Of a DNA stretch of 64,000 bases, positions 46,961 to 56,050 are shown in pieces; position 1 is the stretch's first letter, and each line of letters opens with the position of its first letter. The position numbers and the translations under genes are program-made. The notes under the pieces are model-generated. The model had not been told where the DNA came from. It did not search any database and saw only the letters and a list, made by a program, of their open reading frames with translations. The stretch is from Qipengyuania sp. JC766. GTDB lineage: Bacteria > Pseudomonadota > Alphaproteobacteria > Sphingomonadales > Sphingomonadaceae. The stretch spans positions 1,302,001 to 1,366,000 of the forward strand of contig NZ_JBFEFL010000001.1 of the NCBI RefSeq assembly GCF_040717445.1, written 5' to 3'.

Positions 46961-47932
46961 ATGAACATTCTGCAGCTCTTGCTGATAGCAGGCGGGATCA
47001 TGGCCCTGATCGTGGTCGGCTACCTGCTGGTGGCCGGTCCTTCCGCGGCCAAGGAAAGCCAGCGCCGCCTGCAGGCCGTGCGGTTCCGCCATTCGGAAAG
47101 CACGGACACCAAGGTCGAATCCCAGCTCAAGAAGGCGATCGCCGCGCGCAAGCCCAAGGCTTACAAGGTCGCAGGGTCGGGTTCGCGGGTGCAGGCCCTC
47201 GAAGGGCGGCTGGAACGGACCGGCAAGGGCTGGTCCGTCACCCAGTACCTCTATACCACGCTCGGCCTCGTCATCGGGATCGCGCTCCTGATCTACCTGC
47301 GCACGGGGGCTGCCCTCCTCGCGCTCGGCGTCGGCGTGATCGTCGGCGCGGGCCTGCCGCACATGGTCGTGGGCTATTTCATGAAGCGGCGGACCGCGCA
47401 GTTCAACGCCAAGTTCCCGGATGCCATCGAGCTGCTGGTGCGCGGCCTGCGCTCCGGCCTGCCGGTGACCGAAACGCTCGGCGTCGTGGCGCAGGAAGTG
47501 CCCGGGCCGGTCGGCTTCGAGTTCAAGGGCATCGTGGAGCGCATCAAGATCGGCAAGACCATGGAGGAATCCCTCCAGGACGCCGCCGATAAGATCGGCA
47601 TCCCGGAATTCAACTTCTTCTGCATCACGCTGGCCATCCAGCGCGAAACCGGGGGCAACCTGGCTGAAACGCTGTCCAACCTTGCCGACGTGCTGCGCAA
47701 GCGCAGCCAGATGAAGCTCAAGATCAAGGCGATGAGCTCGGAATCCAAGGCATCGGCCTACATCGTGGGTGCCCTGCCCTTCATCGTGTTCATCATGATC
47801 TACATGATCAATCCGACCTATATCGACGATTTCTGGCAGGACGAGCGCCTCATCGTGACCGGCATGGGCGGGATGGTCTGGATGAGCCTGGGCGCCTTCA
47901 TCATGGCCAAGATGGTCAGCTTCGAGATCTGA
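46961..47932 (+). CDS. tadB: Tad pilus inner-membrane platform protein TadB
   Basis: Type II secretion F-domain protein that forms the platform. 323 residues with N-terminal helix LLLIAGGIMALIVVGYLLVAG, a basic cytoplasmic stretch, paired helices, the T2SSF core (NAKFPDAIELLVRGLRSGLPVTETL-like; IQRETGGNLAETLSNLADVLRKR) and two C-terminal helices. Usually needs the TadA/CpaF ATPase, not found in this window. Confidence 0.92.
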   Translation: MNILQLLLIAGGIMALIVVGYLLVAGPSAAKESQRRLQAVRFRHSESTDTKVESQLKKAIAARKPKAYKVAGSGSRVQALEGRLERTGKGWSVTQYLYTTLGLVIGIALLIYLRTGAALLALGVGVIVGAGLPHMVVGYFMKRRTAQFNAKFPDAIELLVRGLRSGLPVTETLGVVAQEVPGPVGFEFKGIVERIKIGKTMEESLQDAADKIGIPEFNFFCITLAIQRETGGNLAETLSNLADVLRKRSQMKLKIKAMSSESKASAYIVGALPFIVFIMIYMINPTYIDDFWQDERLIVTGMGGMVWMSLGAFIMAKMVSFEI

Positions 47933-47947
47933 CGGGGAACCAGAGAC

Positions 47948-48961
47948 ATGCTCAATCAGACTTCTGGCCCCACTCTTCTGGGATACGACGTCGTCCTCGT
48001 CGGGACGATCCTTGCCGGCGTTGCCGCGCTGGCGGTGGTCATGGCGATCTACGCCGCCATCACGATCAAGGACCCCATGGCCAAGCGCGTCAAGGCGCTG
48101 GCGGAGCGGCGCGACGAACTGAAAGCCGGCATCGTCAAGTCGACCGCCAAGAAACGGCAGAGCCTGGTCCGCAAGACCGAAGGCACGGAGAAGATCAAGG
48201 ACCGCCTGCAGGGCATGAAGGTCCTCCAGCAGAGCCAGCTGGAAGTCATCCAGCAGAAGCTCGCATGGGCCGGTTACCGCAACAAGGAACTGGCGGTCTA
48301 CATCATCGGCCTGCGCATGATCCTGCCGGTCGTTCTGGGTATCGTGGCCTTCCTGCTGTTCTACGTCATGGGCGTCATGGAACTCAGCCCGTTCATGCGC
48401 GTGCTGGCGCTGGGAGCGTTCGTCTTCGCCGGTTACAAGGGACCCGAAATCTTCCTATCTAACAAGGCGGGCAAACGGACCAATGCGATCCGCAAGGGCC
48501 TTCCCGACGCGCTCGACCTGCTGGTCATCTGCGCGGAGGCCGGCCTTACCGTCGACGCGGCCTTCAACCGCGTTGCGAAGGAACTGGGGCGGGCCTATCC
48601 CGAGCTGGGCGAGGAATTCACCCTCACCGCGATCGAGCTGTCCTTCCTGTCGGAGCGCCGCAAGGCCTTCAACAACCTCGCCTATCGCGTGAACCTGGAA
48701 TCGGTGAAGGGCGTGGTCACGACCATGGTCCAGACCGAACGCTACGGTACGCCGCTCGCCTCCGCGCTGCGCGTGCTGTCGGCCGAATTCCGCAACGAGC
48801 GCATGATGCGGGCCGAGGAAAAGGCCGCTCGTCTGCCCGCGATCATGACCATTCCGCTGATCATGTTCATCCTGCCGGTGCTGTTCATCGTCATTCTCGG
48901 CCCCGCGGCCTGTTCGATCAACGACGCGTTCTCGACCGGTCCCGCCGCGCAGCCCAGCTGA
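47948..48961 (+). CDS. tadC: Tad pilus inner-membrane platform protein TadC
   Basis: Partner of TadB, 337 residues, 15 bases downstream. The T2SSF core reads RKGLPDALDLLVICAEAGLTVDAAFNRVAKELG (at about 179-211) and is flanked by helices; the C-terminus has IMTIPLIMFILPVLFIVILGPA. It ends the tad locus. No tadE, tadF or tadG follows; the next gene is an unrelated regulator on the other strand. Confidence 0.92.
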   Translation: MLNQTSGPTLLGYDVVLVGTILAGVAALAVVMAIYAAITIKDPMAKRVKALAERRDELKAGIVKSTAKKRQSLVRKTEGTEKIKDRLQGMKVLQQSQLEVIQQKLAWAGYRNKELAVYIIGLRMILPVVLGIVAFLLFYVMGVMELSPFMRVLALGAFVFAGYKGPEIFLSNKAGKRTNAIRKGLPDALDLLVICAEAGLTVDAAFNRVAKELGRAYPELGEEFTLTAIELSFLSERRKAFNNLAYRVNLESVKGVVTTMVQTERYGTPLASALRVLSAEFRNERMMRAEEKAARLPAIMTIPLIMFILPVLFIVILGPAACSINDAFSTGPAAQPS

Positions 48962-48983
48962 CGCTACAGACGGGTTCGCTTAC

Positions 48984-49017
48984 GGCCCCGAAGTCCTGCT
49001 CCTCAGGCTTCGGGGCC
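48984..49017. terminator. Hairpin between tadC and the MarR gene
   Basis: GGCCCCGAAG (48984-48993) pairs perfectly with CTTCGGGGCC (49008-49017) over a 14-base loop. It spans the MarR stop and begins 22 bases after tadC. No T-run follows on either strand, so it is at best a weak or Rho-aided stop for both converging units. Confidence 0.35.
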
Positions 49018-49455
49018 GACCTGCGTCGCGCGCTGGCGGATGTGGTCCAGCAGGTGTCGCAAGGTCTTCTCCTCGCCCGGCGCCATTTCCGCCAGCAGCG
49101 CTTCCTCGATTCCGCGCGCCATCGGCACGATCCGCGCGTGCATGTCCTGACCCGCCTCGCTCAGCTCCAGATGGTGCGAACGTCCGTCCCGCTCGTGCGG
49201 AAGGCGACGCGCCAGGCCCCGCTCTTCCAGCACCTTGCAGGCGCGGTTGACCGCCACCTTGTCCATCAGCGTGCGCTGCGCGATCTCGCGCTGGGTCAGG
49301 GGCCCCGCATCGCCGAGCATCGCCATGGATCGCCATTCGGTGACCTTCAGGCCGAACTCGCGGAAATAGAGCTCCGCGATCCGGTTGCTGACCGCGTTGG
49401 ACGCGATCGACAGCTGGTAGGGCAGGAAGTTGGCGAGGTCGAAATCGGTAGACAT
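49003..49455 (-). CDS. MarR-family transcriptional regulator
   Basis: 150 residues from the ATG at 49455 (MSTDFDLANFLPYQ). The winged helix reads GPLTQREIAQRTLMDKVAVNRACKVLEERGLARR, with the wing HERDGRSHHLELSEAG. It lies 39 bases downstream of the enoyl-CoA hydratase on the same strand. It could sense an acyl or aromatic CoA-related ligand and control the nearby oxidation genes, which is inference from position. Confidence 0.9.
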   Translation of the reverse strand: MSTDFDLANFLPYQLSIASNAVSNRIAELYFREFGLKVTEWRSMAMLGDAGPLTQREIAQRTLMDKVAVNRACKVLEERGLARRLPHERDGRSHHLELSEAGQDMHARIVPMARGIEEALLAEMAPGEEKTLRHLLDHIRQRATQVGPEA

Positions 49456-49494
49456 GCGACGATTCAGTAGGGGACCGGGTGCGCTTGGCAAGTT

Positions 49495-50370
49495 TCAGCG
49501 ATAGTCCGGTTCCTCCCACCAGGGGTAGAAGTCCGGCATGTCGGCGCTGACCGTGTCGGGATAATCGGGCGGCCGCTTCTCCAGGAAGCTGCGCACGCCT
49601 TCCTTCGAATCCGCGCTTTTCCCGAGCCGGTAGATCGACCGGCTGTCGATCCGGTGCGCCATCATCGGATGCTCCGTGGGCGAGAGCCGCCACAGCATCG
49701 CGCGGGTCATAGCGACCGACACGGCCGACGTGTTGTCCGCAATCTCGCGCGCCAGCGCGACCGCTGCGTCCATCAGTTCGTCCTGCGGATGGACCGACCG
49801 CACGAGGCCCGCATCGAGCGCTTCTTTCGCACCGAATATGCGCCCCGTCATGCACCATTCCAGCGCGGTCTGCATGCCCACCAGCCGCGGCAGGAACCAG
49901 CTGGAGCACGCCTCCGGCGTTATCCCGCGCCGCGCGAACACGAAGCCGAAGCGCGCATTCTCGCTCGCCAGCCGCATGTCGAACGGCAGCTGCATGGTCG
50001 CGCCCACGCCCACCGCGACCCCGTTGCACGCCCCGATGAGCGGCTTCTTCGAGTTGAACAGCCGCAACACCAGACGGCCGCCCCCGTCGCGCACGATCTC
50101 GTCCGAGAGGTCGTCCACCTCCTTGTGCCGGGCGAACACGTTGCCGTCCTCCCCCTCCGGCGTCAGGTCGGCCCCGGCGCAGAAGGCCCGGTCCCCGTGG
50201 CCCGTCACGATCACCGCGCGTACCGTGTCGTCCGCATCGGTGATGTCGAGCGCATCGATGAATTCCTGCATCATCACCCGGGTGAAGGCGTTCATCTTTT
50301 CCGGCCGGTGCAGGGTCACGGTGGCGATATTGTCCGCGATGTCGACCCTGATCTGGGTGAAGTCGGTCAT
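49495..50370 (-). CDS. Enoyl-CoA hydratase/isomerase-family protein
   Basis: Crotonase-fold enzyme, 291 residues from the ATG at 50370. The oxyanion-hole segment AFCAGADLTPEG and the second segment ACNGVAVGVGATMQLPFDMRLASENARFGFVF (at about 97-128) with the acidic TPEACSSWFLPRLVG are intact, so a hydratase acting on an enoyl-CoA is likely. The C-terminal 50 residues (SIYRLGKSADSKEGVRSFLEKRPPDYP) are the usual trimerisation tail of longer members. Part of the oxidation set with the HSD10-like gene and thiolase. Confidence 0.92.
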   Translation of the reverse strand: MTDFTQIRVDIADNIATVTLHRPEKMNAFTRVMMQEFIDALDITDADDTVRAVIVTGHGDRAFCAGADLTPEGEDGNVFARHKEVDDLSDEIVRDGGGRLVLRLFNSKKPLIGACNGVAVGVGATMQLPFDMRLASENARFGFVFARRGITPEACSSWFLPRLVGMQTALEWCMTGRIFGAKEALDAGLVRSVHPQDELMDAAVALAREIADNTSAVSVAMTRAMLWRLSPTEHPMMAHRIDSRSIYRLGKSADSKEGVRSFLEKRPPDYPDTVSADMPDFYPWWEEPDYR

Positions 50371-50439
50371 GCTGGCATTTCCTTGCGGATTTCGGTCCCG
50401 ATCCGGAGCCATGGACCGCCTGGACCACTGTCCAGGGGC

Positions 50440-50491
50440 AAAAAAGTCGCCCCGCCCGCGAGCTCTGCAGAAGGGCTCGGGACGGGGCGAT
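50440..50491 (-). terminator. Rho-independent terminator after the HSD10-like gene
   Basis: On the minus strand ATCGCCCCG pairs with the GGGGCGA arm; the 8-bp outer stem (plus-strand TCGCCCCG at 50447-50454 with CGGGGCGA at 50483-50490) extends with GAGC/GCTC and a small internal loop, and is followed by six T (A at 50440-50445). It separates the SDR from the enoyl-CoA hydratase gene. Confidence 0.8.
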
Positions 50492-50553
50492 CCGGTGTTC
50501 TCATCGGGGGCATGCTAGCCACCCGGTCGCGTGTAGGACAGAGCCGTTTTCGC

Positions 50554-51339
50554 TCAGCGCGGCGCCATCCTGATCGCGCCGTCGAGGCGCACGTCCTCGC
50601 CGTTGAAATAGCCGCATTCGATCATCGTCATGGCGAGGCGGGCATATTCCTCCGGGTTGCCGAGCCGCTTGGGGAACGGGACGCTGGCGGCCAGCGCATC
50701 CTTCACCTGCGGGGGCGCAGCATTCATCAGCGGCGTGTTGAAGATGCCGGGCAGGATGGTGTTCACGCGGATGCCCTCGTTCATCAGGTCGCGCGCGATC
50801 GGCAGCGTCATGCCGATGACCCCGCCCTTGGACGCCGAATAGGCCGCCTGGCCGATCTGGCCGTCCTCGCCCGCCACGCTGGCGGTGTTGACGATCGCGC
50901 CGCGATCCCCGTCGTCCGACAACGGGTCCAGCGTCATCATGCCCGCCGCCGACTTGGCGATGCAGCGGAACGTGCCGACGAGGTTGACCTGGATCACGAA
51001 ATCGAAGGCCGACAGCGGGAAATGGCTGATCTCGCCCGACTGCTTGTCGCGCTTGGCGGTCTTGATCGCGTTGCCGATGCCGGCGCAGTTGACCAGGATG
51101 CGCTCTTGCCCGTGAGCTTCGCGCGCCCTGGCGAAACCGGCATCCACATCCTCGTCGCTGGTGACATTCACCTTGCAGAAGATGCCGCCGATATCCTTCG
51201 CGACCGCCTCGCCCTTCTCCGCGTTCATGTCGAAAATGGCGACTTTCGCGCCGTTTGCCGCGATGGCGCGCGCGGTCGCTTCGCCGAGGCCCGATGCGCC
51301 GCCGGTGACGACGGCGGGAGTGTTGCTGCTGACTTCCAT
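50554..51339 (-). CDS. HSD10-like SDR (3-hydroxyacyl-CoA dehydrogenase type)
   Basis: 261 residues. Rossmann motif TGGASGLGEATA, NCAG, and the active-site Tyr-x3-Lys in GQAAYSASKGG. The long MTLPIARDLMNEGIRVNTILPGIFNTPLMNAAPPQVKD segment is characteristic of the type 2 3-hydroxyacyl-CoA dehydrogenases (HSD17B10-like), which act on 3-hydroxyacyl-CoA or 3-hydroxy-2-methylbutyryl-CoA. It lies 58 bases downstream of the thiolase on the same strand, with which it forms a likely beta-oxidation pair. Confidence 0.9.
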   Translation of the reverse strand: MEVSSNTPAVVTGGASGLGEATARAIAANGAKVAIFDMNAEKGEAVAKDIGGIFCKVNVTSDEDVDAGFARAREAHGQERILVNCAGIGNAIKTAKRDKQSGEISHFPLSAFDFVIQVNLVGTFRCIAKSAAGMMTLDPLSDDGDRGAIVNTASVAGEDGQIGQAAYSASKGGVIGMTLPIARDLMNEGIRVNTILPGIFNTPLMNAAPPQVKDALAASVPFPKRLGNPEEYARLAMTMIECGYFNGEDVRLDGAIRMAPR

Positions 51340-51397
51340 GGAAATTGTCCTCTCGTTTTCGTGAGTGTCACTACCCGGCCGATGCCGGGCGTCGGTC

Positions 51398-52570
51398 CTA
51401 AAGCGCCTCGACGATGGTGACGTTGGCGACCCCGCCGCCTTCGCACATCGTCTGCAGGCCGTATTTCTTGCCGCGGGCGCGCAGCGCGTTGACCAGCGTC
51501 GCCATCAGCTTGGTACCGCTGGCCCCCAGCGGGTGGCCCAGCGCGATCGCCCCGCCATTGACGTTCAGGCGATCCGGATCGGCGCCGGTGTGCTTCAGCC
51601 ACGCGAGCGGCACCGGCGCGAAGGCCTCGTTCACCTCGTAAAGGTCGATGTCCGCGATGGTAAGCCCGGCCCGCTCCAGCGCGCGGTCGGTGGCGAACAG
51701 CGGCTCTTCCAGCATGATGACCGGATCACCCGCAGTCACGGTCAGGTTGTGGATCCGCGCCATGGGCGTCAGGCCCTGCGCCTTCAGCGTATCCTCGTTC
51801 ACGATCAGCACCGCGCTGGCCCCGTCGCAGATCTGGCTGGCGGTGGCGGCCGTGATCCGGCCGTCCTCCGACAGTTTCTTGACCGAGGCGATACTTTCGA
51901 GGCTCGCATCGAAGCGTATGCCCTCGTCCACCGTGTGCATCGCCTCGCCTTCCGGCGTCTCGATGCGAATGGGCACGATCTCGTTCTCGAACGCGCCGGC
52001 CTCGGTGGCGCGCGCGGCCTTCCGGTGGCTTTCCAGCGCGAACCGGTCGAGCGCGTCCTTGTCGAAGCCGTGCTTCTGCGCGATCATCTCGGCGCCCATG
52101 AACTGGCTCCACTGGATGCCGGGATATTTCTCTTCGAGACCCGGCGACTTGTAGTTGCCCATCCCCTCTTTCATGTGGAGCATCGCGGTCGAACCCATCG
52201 GCACGCGGGTCATGCTTTCGACACCGCTGGCGATCACCGCGTCCTGCGTCCCGCTCATCACCGCCTGCGCGGCGAACTGGATGGCCTGCTGGCTGGAGCC
52301 GCACTGCCGGTCGATAGTCACGGCAGGGGTCTTCTCGCCCAGCGTCTTCGTGGCGAGCACGGCGTTGCGCCCCACCTGCATCGCCTGTTCACCGCCCTGG
52401 CTGACGCAGCCCATGATCACGTCGTCGATCGTCGCCGGATCGACGCCGCTGCGCTCCACCAGCGCATCCAGCGTGCGCGCCGCCAGGTCCACCGGATGCA
52501 CCCCCGCAAGCCGCCCCCCGCGCTTGCCCCCGGCAGTCCGTACGGCATCGACGATATAGGCTGTGGTCAC
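51398..52570 (-). CDS. Acetyl-CoA C-acyltransferase (thiolase)
   Basis: Cleaves 3-ketoacyl-CoA in beta-oxidation. 390 residues from the GTG at 52570, with GGGAGAGA about 4 bases before it; the frame is open upstream but has no family similarity. The nucleophilic Cys is in DRQCGSSQQAI. VNGGAIALGHPLGASGTK carries the His. The terminal motif is CEGGGVANVTIVEAL, the FadI-type end with the second catalytic Cys. Together with the SDR and enoyl-CoA hydratase it makes a short oxidation operon. Confidence 0.93.
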   Translation of the reverse strand: MTTAYIVDAVRTAGGKRGGRLAGVHPVDLAARTLDALVERSGVDPATIDDVIMGCVSQGGEQAMQVGRNAVLATKTLGEKTPAVTIDRQCGSSQQAIQFAAQAVMSGTQDAVIASGVESMTRVPMGSTAMLHMKEGMGNYKSPGLEEKYPGIQWSQFMGAEMIAQKHGFDKDALDRFALESHRKAARATEAGAFENEIVPIRIETPEGEAMHTVDEGIRFDASLESIASVKKLSEDGRITAATASQICDGASAVLIVNEDTLKAQGLTPMARIHNLTVTAGDPVIMLEEPLFATDRALERAGLTIADIDLYEVNEAFAPVPLAWLKHTGADPDRLNVNGGAIALGHPLGASGTKLMATLVNALRARGKKYGLQTMCEGGGVANVTIVEAL

Positions 52571-52905
52571 GCGATCTCTCCCGATGGTTTCACTTTGCAA
52601 CCCGGTTAGCACGCGAAGGAAGCGGGTCAAGAATGGGTGGGGGACAAGATCCGTCGATTTAAAATCTGGAATTCCGCGTTCCGTCGCATGGAACCGATCA
52701 CATCTCGCCCGCTGCTGAAACACTGTTGCAACAAAAGCACTACGTTGCGCGAAATGTGACAAAACCGACGCTTTCAATTGCGGACGGGACCTATCCTGAA
52801 GCATTCGGCATCCAGCAAATGGAGAAACGGGCCGGGGGTCCGCCGATTTGCGTGCCAACCGAATTTGCGTCGGCGTCCGTCGGCGCTTCGAAAGGGACTA
52901 TGAAC
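52571..52905. promoter_or_regulatory. 335-base divergent intergenic region, thiolase / TonB-dependent receptor 1
   Basis: No gene is supported here. The region must hold promoters for the thiolase operon and for receptor 1. AACACTGTTGCAA lies at 52719-52731 and recurs, one base changed, before receptor 2. TTTAAAATC (52659-52667) is the most AT-rich spot. The RBS AAAGGG sits close to the receptor start. I see no repeat or RNA fold beyond this. Confidence 0.4.
52719..52731 (+). promoter_or_regulatory. Motif shared by both receptor genes (copy 1)
   Basis: AACACTGTTGCAA, 175 bases before the start of receptor 1. The copy before receptor 2 (56881-56893) differs only in the central T to A. The TGTTGCAACA inside it is itself self-complementary. 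Function is not known. Confidence 0.35.
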
Positions 52906-55900
52906 ATGAGAAATATTAAGCTCCTGAAGGCCGGCACCGCCCCGATTGCCGTCAGCCTCGCGCTTTTCGCAGCGCCTGTGCTGGCTCAATCGGTGGACGA
53001 CGACCAGCCTGAGGAAACCGTGCAGCCGGGTGAGCCGGCCACCGGAACGATCATCGTTACCGGTACGCGCATCGCCTCGCCGACCGTCGAGTCGCCCGCG
53101 CCGCTGCAGATTGTCGACGATCAGGCGATTGACGACGCCGGTGTAACGAACATCCAGGAACTGCTCCTGGAAAATCCGGTTTTCGGTACGCCGGCCCTGA
53201 GCCGTACGAACTCCGCCTTCCTGACATCCGGCACCGGTGTCGCGACCGTTGACCTTCGCGACCTTGGCTCCGACCGCACTCTCGTTCTGATTGACGGTCG
53301 CCGTGTCGTTGCCAGCCTCGCCGGTTCCTCGACCGTCGACCTGAACGTAATCCCCACGCAGTTCGTCGAGCGCATCGACATTCTGACCGGTGGTGCTTCC
53401 GCGCTTTACGGCTCGGACGCTATCGCGGGCGTTGTGAACTTCGTTTACAAGACTGACTTCGAGGGCATCGAAGCGAACGCGCAGTATGGCATCACCGAGC
53501 AGGGCGACGAAGCGCGCTACCAGGCGAACGTCACCGCGGGTGCGAATACCTCCGACGGTCGCGGCAACATCATGCTGCACCTTGGTTATTCCAACGAGGA
53601 AGGCTTGCTCTCGCGTCAGCGTGCGAACACGCGCGTCGACGATGGTGACCGTGCAGCTTTCGTGACCGGCGATCTCGCAGATTTCGGCATCAGCGACGCA
53701 CCGTTCTTCTCGAGCTTCCCGCCGCAGGGCCGCTTCATCGTCGGCGACCGGGATCCGGCCACCGCAGGCAACCAGCCCTACACCTTCACCTATTCCCCGT
53801 CGGGCAACCTTCAGGGATGCTACGCAGGTAACACGACGACCTGCACCATTCCCGCCGGCGCTGGCGGTGGCACGGGCGTGGGCCCGAACGGTTTCAACCG
53901 TCAGAACTTCCGTACGCTGGCGGTTCCTGTCGAGCGCTACCTGTTCGCTGCACGCGGCAACTACGAAGTTTCGGACGATGTCGAAGCCTACTTCGAAGGT
54001 ACGTTCAATCGCACTACTTCGTCGCGTATCATCGAGCCGTTCCCGCTCGAATCCGGCGGCGCCAACGGCGTGTTCCCGTCGGGCGGCGGCTTCAATGTCG
54101 AGAACTACCTGCCCGGTACGAACACCGTGGTCGCCAACCCGCTGATCCCGGCGGAAATCCTGGCGCTTGCGACCGACACGAATGGTGATGGGCTTCGCGA
54201 CATTGGCTTCGCTCGTCGTCTGTCCGAATTCGGTCCGCGTAGCGGCAGCACTGCTCGCGATTTCTATCGCTTCGTAGTTGGTCTCAAGGGAGACTTCCTT
54301 GATAACCGCTTCCAGTGGGACGTGAATTACAACTACGGCGAAGTGTCCGAAAACCAGGTCTCCAGCGGCCAGGTGAACGTCGTCAATTTCCGGAATGCCC
54401 TCGCGGTGCGTTCCGAAGTTGGTGATGAAAACGGTAACGGCATCGCCGGCGAAGCGATCTGTATCGACGCAGAAGCGCGCGCCAACGGCTGTGTTCCCGC
54501 GAACATCTTCGGCTTTAATAGCCTGTCGCAGGATGCAGTTAACTACATTCAGGCACAGGGCACGTTCCAGACCGGCATTCGCCAGAATGTCGTTCAGGGT
54601 ATCGTTTCCGGCTCGCTGTTCGATCTTCCGGCCGGACCGGTCGGTATTGCCATCGGCGGCGAATACCGGAAGGAAAGCTCCTTCGAAGACAACGACGCTC
54701 TTACTAACCAAGGTCTGAACGCCGGTAACGTCCTGCCCGACACGAGCGGTAGTTTCGACGTCAAGGAAGCGTTCGCCGAAATCAAGATCCCGATCCTGGC
54801 CGATACGCCGGGCTTCGAGCTTCTTGAAATCGGTGGCGCGATCCGTCTCGCCGACTACTCGACCGTCGGCAGCGTCACGAGCTACAACGGAACCGTCACC
54901 TGGCAGCCGTTCTTGCCGCTTCGTCTGCGTGGAACCTACTCGAAGTCGGTCCGCGCTCCGAACGTCGGTGAACTGTTCTCCGGCCTTTCGCAGACCTTCC
55001 CCTCGGGGCTGGTTGACCCCTGCGTGGGCATCGGTGCAACCGGCGGTGGAGCAGTTGGCGACAACTGCCGTGCCGATCCGGGCGTAGCCGCCAACATTGC
55101 TGCCAATGGTGTGTTCACCCTTAACCAGGCAGACCTCCAGGGCATCAGCGGTTTCAATGGCGGTAACCCGAACCTCGAGGAAGAAGAGGCCGAGTCCTAC
55201 ACCGCCGGCGCGGTGTTCGATGCCCGGTCGCTGGGCCTCGGCAACCTGACGCTGACCGCGGACTACTACAACATCCGCATCGACAACGTCATTGCCGCGT
55301 TCCCGCGTCAGTTCAGTCTCGATCAGTGCTATGGTCAGGGCAACCAGACCTTCTGCGACCTCATCACTCGTCGTGGCGACGCGACGGCGGTGAACAGCGC
55401 CGGTTCGATCGATCTGATCAACGCTCTGGCAGTCAACGCAGCGATCCTCGAGACCGAAGGTCTCGACGTCGTGCTCGCCTACAACACGCCGCTGGGCCTC
55501 ACCACCAATGACCGTATCACCGGTCGCGTGGCCTACACCCACGTGTTCAAGAACGATTACACGCCTCTGGAAGGCGAAGATATCGATCCTGCAGCGGGTG
55601 AAATCGGTACTGCCAAGGACCGCTTCACTGCCAATATCGGTTACGGCACGGACGATTTCCGTCTGAGCTTCACCGGTACGTACATCGGTGAATCCTTCGA
55701 AGATCAGGGCTTCTGCGCTGCCTTCGGTGCAGAGCCGGAATGCGTTGGCGTCGACGCCGAATTCTACCTCGATACGCAGCTGAGCTTCTATGCTTCTGAA
55801 GAGCTTGAGGTGTATTTCGGTGCTGACAACGTTCTGGACAACGACGCTCCGAACCTCCTGAGCGGCACGACGTTCAACGTGACCGGATCCGACACGGCCG

Positions 55901-55959
55901 CCGACGTGTACGACATCTTCGGACGTCGCTACTACGCCGGCGTTCGCATGCGCTTCTGA
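52906..55959 (+). CDS. TonB-dependent outer-membrane receptor 1
   Basis: 1017 residues. I choose ATG 52906 because AAAGGG then lies 9 bases upstream; ATG 52900 is only six bases away. The signal peptide ends APVLAQ. The TonB-box-like region is TGTIIVTGTRIASP, and the plug holds LVLIDGRRVVASLAG and LTGGASALYGSDAIAGVVNFVY. The long barrel ends in Phe (YYAGVRMRF). No N-terminal STN signalling domain is present, so it is a transporter and not a sigma-regulating receptor. Codon use is shifted to CGT, GGT, GCT and TTC-type highly expressed codons, unlike its neighbours. The ligand is unknown. Confidence 0.92.
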   Translation: MRNIKLLKAGTAPIAVSLALFAAPVLAQSVDDDQPEETVQPGEPATGTIIVTGTRIASPTVESPAPLQIVDDQAIDDAGVTNIQELLLENPVFGTPALSRTNSAFLTSGTGVATVDLRDLGSDRTLVLIDGRRVVASLAGSSTVDLNVIPTQFVERIDILTGGASALYGSDAIAGVVNFVYKTDFEGIEANAQYGITEQGDEARYQANVTAGANTSDGRGNIMLHLGYSNEEGLLSRQRANTRVDDGDRAAFVTGDLADFGISDAPFFSSFPPQGRFIVGDRDPATAGNQPYTFTYSPSGNLQGCYAGNTTTCTIPAGAGGGTGVGPNGFNRQNFRTLAVPVERYLFAARGNYEVSDDVEAYFEGTFNRTTSSRIIEPFPLESGGANGVFPSGGGFNVENYLPGTNTVVANPLIPAEILALATDTNGDGLRDIGFARRLSEFGPRSGSTARDFYRFVVGLKGDFLDNRFQWDVNYNYGEVSENQVSSGQVNVVNFRNALAVRSEVGDENGNGIAGEAICIDAEARANGCVPANIFGFNSLSQDAVNYIQAQGTFQTGIRQNVVQGIVSGSLFDLPAGPVGIAIGGEYRKESSFEDNDALTNQGLNAGNVLPDTSGSFDVKEAFAEIKIPILADTPGFELLEIGGAIRLADYSTVGSVTSYNGTVTWQPFLPLRLRGTYSKSVRAPNVGELFSGLSQTFPSGLVDPCVGIGATGGGAVGDNCRADPGVAANIAANGVFTLNQADLQGISGFNGGNPNLEEEEAESYTAGAVFDARSLGLGNLTLTADYYNIRIDNVIAAFPRQFSLDQCYGQGNQTFCDLITRRGDATAVNSAGSIDLINALAVNAAILETEGLDVVLAYNTPLGLTTNDRITGRVAYTHVFKNDYTPLEGEDIDPAAGEIGTAKDRFTANIGYGTDDFRLSFTGTYIGESFEDQGFCAAFGAEPECVGVDAEFYLDTQLSFYASEELEVYFGADNVLDNDAPNLLSGTTFNVTGSDTAADVYDIFGRRYYAGVRMRF

Positions 55960-55978
55960 TTGCGTGTACCAACAAAGA

Positions 55979-56007
55979 AGGGGCGGCCCAACGGCCGCCC
56001 CTTTTTT
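55979..56007 (+). terminator. Rho-independent terminator of receptor 1
   Basis: GGGGCGGCC / GGCCGCCCC (55980-55988 and 55993-56001), nine perfect pairs with a CAAC loop, followed by TTTTTT. Confidence 0.94.
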
Positions 56008-56050
56008 ATGTCCTGCGGGAAAATGCTCGGACGTCAAGAATCTTGCCTGA

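Noticed and set aside
52774-56037. Very long minus-strand open frame (over 1000 codons) antisense to receptor 1, and a similar one (56895-58691) antisense to receptor 2
   Set aside because: The plus-strand receptors are certain. Skewed codon use of highly expressed genes removes stop codons from the antisense frame. The antisense translation has no recognisable domain and no RBS.
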